Shown: in pieces, positions 1 through 5,304 of the stretch
Layout: each line of letters begins with the position of its first letter
Position numbering within the stretch: position 1 is the stretch's first letter
Position numbers and translations under genes: made by a program
Notes under the pieces: model-generated
Seen by the model: the letters and a program-made list of their open reading frames with translations, nothing else
Told to the model about the DNA's origin: nothing
Database searches by the model: none
Origin: Streptosporangiaceae bacterium
GTDB lineage: Bacteria > Actinomycetota > Actinomycetes > Streptosporangiales > Streptosporangiaceae
Length of the DNA stretch: 6,385 nucleotides
Assembly (NCBI GenBank): GCA_030043395.1
Contig: JASHXW010000531.1
Location: forward strand, 1-6,385
Reading direction: 5' to 3'

Positions 1-49
1 CGAGCTGAACCGGCTGATCGAGCTGCAGATGGAAGGAGCGGTCGGCTGA
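1..49 (+). CDS. sufB: SufB, Fe-S scaffold subunit (C-terminal 15 residues only)
   Basis: Only the 3' end is in the window. Reading from base 2, the codons give ELNRLIELQMEGAVG and then TGA at 47-49. This is the characteristic C-terminal tail of actinobacterial SufB, and it sits directly before sufD as expected. SufB is the main scaffold protein of the cytoplasmic SufBC2D complex and carries the cluster-building cysteine, which is outside this window. The stop codon shares its last base with the start codon of sufD (TGATG), implying translational coupling. The identification rests on a short tail plus context. Confidence 0.88.
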   Translation, partial: ELNRLIELQMEGAVG

Positions 50-1233
50 TGAGCGGGCTCCAGGGGGCTGTCGAGACCGCCGGCCCCGTGTCGAAGCTGC
101 ACGCCCGGGAGTCGTTCGCGCCATCGGATTTTCCGGTGCCGACGGGGCGGGAGGAAGAGTGGCGGTTCACGCCGCTGCGCCGCCTGCGGGGCCTGCATAA
201 CGATGCGGCACTGGATGCCGGGAAGGTCGAGGTCGCAGCCGATGCCGAGGCCGAGATCACCGTTCTGCTCGCGCAACGCGGTGATCCTCGGCTCGGCACC
301 GCCTACGTGCCGTCTGACCGGGTTAGTGCCCGGGCATTCGCCGCGTTCAGCGAGGCGACCATATTGAGCGTGCCCGATGGCTTCACAGCGTCACGGCCCG
401 CCGTCGTCTCAGTCCGCGGGCACGACGCCCAAGTCGCGTCCGCTGGCCACCTTCTTGTCGAGCTTGGAGCCAACTCGGCGGCGGTAGTCGTGCTGGACTA
501 CTCAGGGTCGGCCACCTACGCGGACAACGTCGAGTTTGCCGTGGGTGAGGGAGCCTCGCTGAGCGTCGTGTCTTTGCAGGACTGGGCGGGCGACGCCGTT
601 CACCTGTCGCATCAGCACGCGTTGCTTGGCAAGGACGCGACGTTCGATCACACGGCCGTCACGCTTGGCGGTTCGGTCGTGCGGGTCGCGCCGTCCGTGC
701 GGTACGCCGGGCCTGGCGGCGACGCAGAGCTCCGCGGTATCTACTTCGCCGACGCCGGGCAGCACATGGAGCACAGGCTGCTCGTCGACCATGCCGAGCC
801 TAACTGCCGGAGCAGGGTCACCTACAAGGGCGCGCTGCAGGGCGACGACGCGCACACGGTCTGGATCGGCGACGTGATCATCAGGCCCGAGGCGACCGGG
901 ACCGACTCGTACGAGAGCAACAGGAACCTGGTGCTGACCGACGGCACCCGAGTGGACTCGGTGCCGAACCTGGAGATCCTGACCGGAGAGGTCACCAGGG
1001 CCGGGCACGCCAGCACCAGCGGCCGCCTGGAGGACCAGCACCTGTTCTACCTGATGGCACGCGGAATCCCGCTGGCCGAGGCCAGGCGACTGGTGATCCG
1101 CGGCTTCTTCGGTGAGCTGATCGGCCAGATCGCCGTGCCCGAACTGCGGGAGCGGGTCGCGGTGGCGATCGAAGCGGAGCTGGACGCGATGGTCGACGCG
1201 GCACGCCACGAGATCGAGAGGGGAGCGTCATGA
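49..1233 (+). CDS. sufD: SufD, Fe-S cluster assembly scaffold subunit
   Basis: The 394-residue protein has the usual SufD length. It is the catalytically silent paralogue of SufB and pairs with SufB and two SufC ATPases in the cytoplasmic SufBC2D scaffold. Visible hallmarks are the N-terminal DFPVPTGREEEWRFTPLRRL block (about residues 27-46), a central beta-helix-like stretch rich in short valine/glycine strands (about 110-310), and the C-terminal GHASTSGRLEDQHLFYLMAR segment (about 319-338). His320 in that segment aligns by motif with the E. coli SufD histidine (His360) at the SufB-SufD interface where the nascent cluster is thought to form. The ATG at 49 is preceded by GGAAGGAG (31-38) and overlaps the sufB stop by one base. 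Its own stop overlaps the next start as ATGA. The 5' half contains more AT-ending codons than the rest, including a rare ATA-TTG pair at 361-366. Confidence 0.95.
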   Translation: MSGLQGAVETAGPVSKLHARESFAPSDFPVPTGREEEWRFTPLRRLRGLHNDAALDAGKVEVAADAEAEITVLLAQRGDPRLGTAYVPSDRVSARAFAAFSEATILSVPDGFTASRPAVVSVRGHDAQVASAGHLLVELGANSAAVVVLDYSGSATYADNVEFAVGEGASLSVVSLQDWAGDAVHLSHQHALLGKDATFDHTAVTLGGSVVRVAPSVRYAGPGGDAELRGIYFADAGQHMEHRLLVDHAEPNCRSRVTYKGALQGDDAHTVWIGDVIIRPEATGTDSYESNRNLVLTDGTRVDSVPNLEILTGEVTRAGHASTSGRLEDQHLFYLMARGIPLAEARRLVIRGFFGELIGQIAVPELRERVAVAIEAELDAMVDAARHEIERGAS

Positions 1234-1556
1234 CGCAGGCCACCGAGTTCGTGCGCGCGTGCGCTCTCGATGACGTTCCTGACCAGGGAACATTCGGCGT
1301 CGAGCTGAACGGCGTGCCGCTGGTGATCATCCGGACGGGCAGCGAGGTCTTCGCGCTCGACGAGTTCTGCACGCACGAGGAAGTCTCGCTTGTCGACGGC
1401 GACATCTACGACCACACCGTGGAGTGCTGGCTGCACGGTTCATGCTTCGACATCCGTTCCGGCAAGCCGACAGGGCCGCCAGCCAGCAAGCCACTGAGCA
1501 CCTATCAAGTGCGGATCGACGGCGATGACGTCTACGTCGCTCTTCCCGCCAGATAG
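1230..1556 (+). CDS. Rieske-type [2Fe-2S] ferredoxin of the SUF operon
   Basis: The 108-residue single-domain protein has both Rieske ligand motifs: C47-T-H49 (followed by EEVSL) and C66-W-L-H69 (followed by GSCFDIRSGKP). These bind a [2Fe-2S] cluster through two cysteines and two histidines. It has no signal peptide, membrane anchor or oxygenase domain, so it looks like a soluble cytoplasmic electron carrier of the BphF / NirD-like ferredoxin class. The ATG at 1230 overlaps the sufD stop (ATGA), with AGGGGAG at 1219-1225 as ribosome binding site. A Rieske gene between sufD and sufC is a recurring actinobacterial arrangement as I recall it, absent from the M. tuberculosis operon. Its placement suggests electron delivery during cluster assembly or use as an early client, but this is inference. 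A third nearby cysteine, C72, is probably not a ligand. Labels such as 'bphA3-like' or 'nitrite reductase small subunit' describe the fold only. Confidence 0.92.
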   Translation: MTQATEFVRACALDDVPDQGTFGVELNGVPLVIIRTGSEVFALDEFCTHEEVSLVDGDIYDHTVECWLHGSCFDIRSGKPTGPPASKPLSTYQVRIDGDDVYVALPAR

Positions 1557-1584
1557 CCACCGACCTAACCAGCCGATGAGGCAT

Positions 1585-1591
1585 AAGGAGA
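1585..1591 (+). promoter_or_regulatory. Shine-Dalgarno sequence of sufC
   Basis: AAGGAGA lies 3-4 nt before the ATG at 1595, inside the only intergenic gap (1557-1594, 38 nt) of the visible operon. It is a near-full complement to the 16S rRNA 3' end and fixes the sufC start. The rest of the gap shows no hairpin or convincing promoter. Confidence 0.75.
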
Positions 1592-1594
1592 GTT

Positions 1595-2365
1595 ATGTCG
1601 ACCCTTGAGATCCGCGACCTGCACGTCAGCGTCCCCGGGCAGTCCGGCGAAAGCCGTGAGATCCTGCGCGGCGTCGACCTGACCGTCGCGGCTGGGCAGA
1701 CGCACGCGATCATGGGCCCGAACGGGTCGGGGAAGTCGACCCTGGCGTACTCCATCGCCGGCCATCCCAGGTACCAGGTGACCTCGGGCTCGGTGACCCT
1801 GGACGGGCAGGACGTGCTCGCGATGACCGTGGACGCCCGGGCCAGGGCTGGGCTGTTCCTCGCCATGCAGTATCCGGTCGAGGTCCCCGGGGTAACGGTG
1901 TCGAACTTCCTGCGCACGGCGGTGACCGCGGTGCGCGGCGAGGCGCCACGGATCCGGGACTTCCTCAAGGAGATGAACGGCGCCATGGCCGAGCTCTCGA
2001 TCGACCCGGCCTTCGCGCAGCGCAACCTCAACGAGGGATTCTCCGGCGGGGAGAAGAAGCGGCACGAGATCCTGCAGCTCCAGCTGCTCAACCCGAAGAT
2101 CGCGATACTCGACGAGACTGACTCGGGGCTGGACATCGACGCGCTGAAGGTCGTGTCGGCCGGCGTCAACGCCTACCGCGAGGGCGCCGACCACGGCGTC
2201 CTGCTGATCACGCACTACACGCGCATCCTGCGCTACGTCAAGCCCGACTTCGTGCACGTCTTCGTGGGCGGCAGGATCGTCGCTGAAGGCGGCCCCGAGC
2301 TCGCGGACGAGCTTGAGGCCAGCGGCTACGAGCGCTTCGCCGGCCTGGCGGAGGCGACGGCATGA
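1595..2365 (+). CDS. sufC: SufC, ABC-type ATPase of the SufBCD scaffold
   Basis: The 256-residue soluble ABC ATPase energises the SufBC2D scaffold. All nucleotide-binding elements are present and intact: Walker A GPNGSGKST (residues 41-49, K47), Q-loop Q92 in MQYP, ABC signature FSGGEKKR (149-156), Walker B AILDE with catalytic E174, D-loop SGLD (177-180) and H-loop H207. The SufC-specific extension FSGGEKKRHEILQLQLL and the ILDETDSGLDIDALKVV block separate it from transport ATPases, and no membrane permease is nearby. Length matches the family (about 250). The ATG at 1595 has its own strong AAGGAG. The stop at 2363-2365 overlaps the sufS start by 4 nt (ATGA). Ile171 in the Walker B strand uses the rare codon ATA. 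The identification is secure. Confidence 0.97.
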   Translation: MSTLEIRDLHVSVPGQSGESREILRGVDLTVAAGQTHAIMGPNGSGKSTLAYSIAGHPRYQVTSGSVTLDGQDVLAMTVDARARAGLFLAMQYPVEVPGVTVSNFLRTAVTAVRGEAPRIRDFLKEMNGAMAELSIDPAFAQRNLNEGFSGGEKKRHEILQLQLLNPKIAILDETDSGLDIDALKVVSAGVNAYREGADHGVLLITHYTRILRYVKPDFVHVFVGGRIVAEGGPELADELEASGYERFAGLAEATA

Positions 2366-3624
2366 CCTTCGACGTCGCGCGCATCCGCAAGGAGTTCCCG
2401 ATCCTTGACCGGACAGTCCGTGGCGGCAGGCCGCTGGTCTACCTGGACAGCGCCAACACATCGCAGAAGCCGCGGCAGGTCATCGAGACGCTGACCGAGT
2501 TCTACGAGCGGCACAACGCGAACATCCACCGGGCGACGCACGAGCTTGGCGAGGAGGCGACCGAGGCCTACGAGGGCGCCAGGATCAAGCTCGCGCGGTT
2601 CATCGGAGCGGCCGACGAGACCGAGCTCGTGTTCACCAAGAACGTCTCCGAGGCGATCAACCTGGTCGCTTACTCGATCGGGAACGCGACCGCGGCCTCG
2701 GGCTCGGGCCGGCTCAGGCTCGGCGAGGGCGACGAGATCGTCATCACCGAGATGGAGCACCACTCCAACATCGTGCCCTGGCAGCTGCTTTGCCAGCGCA
2801 CGGGCGCCCGGCTGCGCTGGTTCCCGGTGACAGCGGACGGACGGCTCGACCTGACTCAGGCTGACGAGCTGGTCAACTCCCGGACCAGGCTGGTCGCGCT
2901 GGCCCACCAGTCGAATGTGCTCGGCACGATCAACCCAGTCGCCGAGATCGCCGACCGCGCGCATGCCGTCGGCGCGCTCGTGCTGGTCGACGCGGCCCAG
3001 TCGGTCCCGCACGGGCTGATGGACGTCCGCTCGCTCGGCGCCGACTTCGTGGGCTTCACCGGGCACAAGATGTGCGGGCCGACCGGCATCGGCGCGCTGT
3101 GGGCGCGCCGCGAGCTGCTCGAGGAGATGCCGCCATTCCTCGGCGGCGGCGAGATGATCGAGACGGTCTGGATGGACCACTCGACCTTTGCCCCGCCGCC
3201 GCACAAGTTCGAGGCGGGCACGATGCCGATCGCCCAGGCCGTCGGGCTCGGCGCGGCCGCGGACTTCCTGACCGAGGTCGGCCTGGAGGCCGTCCGGGCG
3301 CATGAGCACGAGCTGCTCAGGCAGGCGCTGCGCGCCTTGCGGGAGATCGACGGCCTGCGGATTCTCGGTCCGGTCGAGCCGGTGGACCGCGGCAGCGCGA
3401 TCTCCTTCACGCTGGACCGCATTCACCCGCACGACGTCAGCCAGGTGCTTGACGACCGCGGCATCGCGGTGCGGGCCGGGCATCACTGCGCCTGGCCGCT
3501 GCACAGGGCGATGGGGGTGCAGTCGTCGACCCGGGCAAGCTTCTACCTGTACAACACCGCGGAAGAGGTAGACGCGCTGGCCGAAGGAATAAGGGCGACG
3601 CAGAAGTTCTTCGGGGTGGTGTGA
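2362..3624 (+). CDS. sufS: SufS, PLP-dependent cysteine desulfurase (group II)
   Basis: The 420-residue fold-type I PLP enzyme converts L-cysteine to alanine and holds the sulfur as an enzyme persulfide for cluster assembly. Visible active-site residues are H133 in MEHHSN (stacks on PLP), D210 and Q213 in VDAAQS (cofactor ring contacts), the Schiff-base lysine K236 in GFTGHKMCGPTG, and the persulfide cysteine C376 in RAGHHCAWPL. R390 in SSTRASF is the expected substrate carboxylate contact. The short active-site loop and RAGHHC motif are group II (SufS) features, distinct from IscS. H357 in HPHDVSQVLD is 19 residues before C376, the same spacing as the B. subtilis SufS histidine reported to take a zinc ligand position when docking SufU. 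That fits the sufU gene immediately downstream. The ATG at 2362 overlaps sufC by 4 nt and has GGAGG at 2350-2354. Confidence 0.97.
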   Translation: MTFDVARIRKEFPILDRTVRGGRPLVYLDSANTSQKPRQVIETLTEFYERHNANIHRATHELGEEATEAYEGARIKLARFIGAADETELVFTKNVSEAINLVAYSIGNATAASGSGRLRLGEGDEIVITEMEHHSNIVPWQLLCQRTGARLRWFPVTADGRLDLTQADELVNSRTRLVALAHQSNVLGTINPVAEIADRAHAVGALVLVDAAQSVPHGLMDVRSLGADFVGFTGHKMCGPTGIGALWARRELLEEMPPFLGGGEMIETVWMDHSTFAPPPHKFEAGTMPIAQAVGLGAAADFLTEVGLEAVRAHEHELLRQALRALREIDGLRILGPVEPVDRGSAISFTLDRIHPHDVSQVLDDRGIAVRAGHHCAWPLHRAMGVQSSTRASFYLYNTAEEVDALAEGIRATQKFFGVV

Positions 3625-4118
3625 TGCAGCTCGAGTCGATGTACCAGGAGATCATCCTGGACCACTACCGGCATCCGCACCACAAGGGCTTGCGGGAGCC
3701 GTTCGACGCCCAGGCGCATCACGTGAACCCGACCTGCGGCGATGAGGTCACGCTCCGGGTGACCTTGAAGGACGCCGACGGCGATCCGACGGTCGCCGAC
3801 GTGTCCTACGACGCGCTTGGCTGCTCGATCAGCCAGGCGAGCGTCTCAGTCATGACCGACCTGCTGATCGGCCGGACGGTCGACGAGGCGATGGAGACCT
3901 GCGGGGCGTTCGGGGAGCTGATGCAGTCGCGCGGTGCGGGCGAGCCGGACGAGGACCTGCTCGGCGATGCCGTGGTCTTCACCGGGGTCTCGAAGTACCC
4001 GGCCAGGATCAAGTGCGCGCTGCTCGGCTGGATGGCGTGGAAGGACGCGACCGCTCAGGCACTCGGCAACGCCGCGACCCTGCGGGCACTGGCCGATCTG
4101 GAGGAGGAGTCACCATGA
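3624..4118 (+). CDS. sufU: SufU, zinc-dependent sulfur transfer protein
   Basis: SufU accepts sulfur from the SufS persulfide and passes it to the scaffold. From the ATG at 3624 the product is 164 residues. The IscU-like fold has the LDHYRHPHHKG N-terminal helix and the zinc ligands C38 and D40 (NPTCGDEV), C67 (DALGCSIS) and C131 (ARIKCALLGW). This is the SufU set of three Cys plus Asp rather than the IscU set. The linker of about 20 residues around QSRGAGEPDEDLLGD (101-115) is the insertion that distinguishes SufU from IscU. An alternative GTG at 3621 would add one Met. I prefer ATG because it repeats the TGATG junction seen at sufB/sufD and has GGGG at suitable spacing. The stop overlaps the sufT start as ATGA. 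Confidence 0.95.
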   Translation: MQLESMYQEIILDHYRHPHHKGLREPFDAQAHHVNPTCGDEVTLRVTLKDADGDPTVADVSYDALGCSISQASVSVMTDLLIGRTVDEAMETCGAFGELMQSRGAGEPDEDLLGDAVVFTGVSKYPARIKCALLGWMAWKDATAQALGNAATLRALADLEEESP

Positions 4119-4525
4119 CGCAGGCCAACGAGAGCGCGGAACTGGATTCTGCCGAGCTGCAGGCTGCGGGCCCGGACTCAGCCAGCCAGCGCTCCGCTGA
4201 GCAGGGCCCGGGCACCAGCCCTGAGATCGAGGACCTTCTTGAGGCGCTCCGCGACGTCGTTGACCCCGAGCTCGGGGTCAACGTGGTGGACCTCGGCCTG
4301 GTCTACGGGGTCGACCTCGACGCCGAGCGGGTGGCGACCATCGACATGACGCTGACCAGCGCCGCGTGCCCGCTTACCGACGTGATCGAGGACCAGACGG
4401 CCGTCGCCCTCGACGGGCTGGTCAGCGACGTCAGGATCAACTGGGTCTGGCTGCCGCCGTGGGGGCCGGAGAAGATCACCGAAGACGGCCGCGAGCAGCT
4501 GCGCGCGATGGGCTTCAACGTCTGA
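4115..4525 (+). CDS. sufT: SufT, MIP18/DUF59 Fe-S maturation factor
   Basis: The 136-residue protein has a complete DUF59 (MIP18) domain from about residue 36. The family signature DPELGVNVVDLGLVYGV spans 50-66, the invariant cysteine is C85 in TSAACPLTD, and the C-terminal block is WLPPWGPEKITEDGREQLR followed by AMGFNV, as in M. tuberculosis Rv1466 and other SUF-linked members. Relatives help load or transfer Fe-S clusters to client proteins; the exact chemistry is not settled. The first 35 residues are low complexity, rich in Ala, Ser, Glu and Gln, and likely disordered. They are longer than the short leader I recall for mycobacterial homologues. No other ATG, GTG or TTG occurs in that stretch, and GAGGAGGAG (4101-4109) sits 5 nt before the ATG at 4115, so the start is firm. 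It overlaps sufU by 4 nt and is the last gene of the operon. A perfect 26-bp palindrome lies over its signature codons. Confidence 0.94.
   Translation: MTQANESAELDSAELQAAGPDSASQRSAEQGPGTSPEIEDLLEALRDVVDPELGVNVVDLGLVYGVDLDAERVATIDMTLTSAACPLTDVIEDQTAVALDGLVSDVRINWVWLPPWGPEKITEDGREQLRAMGFNV
4258..4283. repeat. Perfect 26-bp palindrome inside sufT
   Basis: The half-site CGTTGACCCCGAG is followed immediately by its exact reverse complement, with no spacer and no mismatch. Symmetry breaks at 4257/4284. It covers the in-phase codons for V49-D-P-E-L-G-V-N56 of SufT plus one base on each side. In RNA it could form an 11-bp stem with an AGCT tetraloop; in DNA it is a zero-spacer dyad. Part of the symmetry follows from the conserved peptide, whose GC-rich codons mirror one another (Asp/Val, Pro/Gly, Glu/Leu). 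Completing it still needs specific synonymous choices, including GTT for V49 opposite AAC for N56. Presence is certain; function is unknown. Confidence 0.95.
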
Positions 4526-4578
4526 TGGCAACCAGGACACCCGCCGGCTGGCCTCGGCTGGATAGTCGGGCGACGGCG

Positions 4579-4604
4579 TCTCGTGCGGCGCAGCCAGCGC
4601 GAGA
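4579..4604 (+). terminator. Hairpin without T-tract; candidate terminator after sufT
   Basis: TCTCGTGC (4579-4586) pairs with GCGCGAGA (4597-4604) over 8 bp with one G-T wobble. The stem then continues with GGC (4587-4589) on GCC (4593-4595) around a three-base loop, with A4596 bulged. It lies 54 nt past the sufT stop. No run of T follows, which is common for putative terminators in high-GC actinobacteria but weakens the call. It also occupies the place of a -35 region for the next gene, so it could instead be an operator. Confidence 0.4.
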
Positions 4605-4608
4605 TCGC

Positions 4609-4614
4609 TAGCCT
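4609..4614 (+). promoter_or_regulatory. Candidate -10 element for leaderless transcription
   Basis: TAGCCT fits the actinobacterial -10 consensus TANNNT and ends 6 nt before the GTG at 4621. This is the spacing expected if transcription starts on the G of the start codon. No Shine-Dalgarno sequence precedes that GTG (upstream bases CCTCACAAG), which agrees with a leaderless mRNA. No TTGAC-like -35 is recognisable at 16-19 bp. Confidence 0.45.
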
Positions 4615-4620
4615 CACAAG

Positions 4621-5304
4621 GTGACCAACGAGCCAGCCCGCCACCCGGATCCGTCCGGGCCGCGCAAAGTCGAGGTCGCGCCGCAGCGATTCGCGGGGTG
4701 GGTCGAGTCATTCGGCGAGCGGCACGGCGGCGAGCTGACAGCGCAGGCGGAGAAGGATTCAGTGACGTTCGCGGCGGCAGACGGAACGCAAGCAAAGTGC
4801 ATGGTCCCCTTCCCGCCGCTGGAGCCTCCCGGAAGCCCAGGCGAGCTGCCGTCTGACCTGGCTGCGCGGCTGGTCGCGCACGCGATGGCAGAGCGGACCG
4901 TCGGCGTGCTGCTGGTCAGGCTCGGTGGCTACGCCGCCGGAGTCTTCACCGGCACCGAGCCCGTACTGGCCGCCTCGAAGGTTGGCAGCCGCCTCGTGCA
5001 TGGTCGCAGTGCCGCTGGCGGGCAGTCGCAGCGACGGTTCGCGCGGCGCCGGGAGAACCAGGCACATCAAGCGCTCGGTGCCGCGGCGGATACCGCGGCG
5101 GCGGTGTTCGGCCCCTACAAGCTCGACGCGCTCGTGCTCGGCGGAGACCGCCGTTCGATGGCGCCCATCCGGACCGACGCGCGGCTTGCGGCTTACTTCG
5201 AGGTCGCGGTCGACGCCTTCCTGACCGTGCCGGATCCGCGCCTGACGGTCCTGCGTGATACGCCGCGCCTGTTCCGCGCGATCAGGATCACGCTCAGCGG
5301 CTGA
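4621..5304 (+). CDS. acVLRF1-family peptidyl-tRNA hydrolase / release factor-like protein
   Basis: This 227-residue protein matches the actinobacterial branch of the Vms1-like release factor family (VLRF1, an eRF1-like fold). Eukaryotic relatives Vms1/ANKZF1 cleave peptidyl-tRNA on stalled 60S ribosomes. The central region has the strand pattern VGVLLVRLGGYAAGVF (94-109), then a basic catalytic loop with GGQSQRRFARRRENQA (133-148), then a helix and a strand/loop LDALVLGGDRRSM (168-180). Q135 forms an exact GGQ as in eRF1. Q137 follows Ser as in the usual family motif as I recall it. Either could be the catalytic glutamine. By analogy it would release stalled nascent chains in the cytoplasm; activity of this bacterial branch is inferred. 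GTG at 4621 is the only upstream start because an in-frame TAG lies at 4609-4611, and it appears leaderless. The 3' end overlaps the convergent transporter gene. Confidence 0.8.
   Translation: MTNEPARHPDPSGPRKVEVAPQRFAGWVESFGERHGGELTAQAEKDSVTFAAADGTQAKCMVPFPPLEPPGSPGELPSDLAARLVAHAMAERTVGVLLVRLGGYAAGVFTGTEPVLAASKVGSRLVHGRSAAGGQSQRRFARRRENQAHQALGAAADTAAAVFGPYKLDALVLGGDRRSMAPIRTDARLAAYFEVAVDAFLTVPDPRLTVLRDTPRLFRAIRITLSG

Noticed and set aside
502..1209. Minus-strand open frame opposite sufD
   Set aside because: No recognisable domain, and it lies wholly within a secure sufD gene.
1565..2461. Minus-strand open frame of about 300 codons opposite sufC
   Set aside because: sufC on the plus strand has every ABC ATPase motif intact; the antisense product has none and is a compositional artefact.
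2326..3504. Long minus-strand open frame of about 390 codons opposite sufS
   Set aside because: It mirrors the sufS codon structure, is Arg/Asp/Gly/Val-rich with no domain, and has no SD or promoter. It is the usual antisense shadow in GC-rich genes.
4013..4114. Upstream extension of sufT into sufU
   Set aside because: The extension would overlap sufU by about 100 nt and encode unrelated Arg/Gly-rich sequence. The ATG at 4115 has a good SD and the ATGA overlap seen elsewhere in the operon.
5081..5101. Tandem CCGCGGCGG repeat in the release-factor gene
   Set aside because: It encodes two short alanine runs (AAADTAAA) in a helix, which is ordinary for GC-rich coding sequence.
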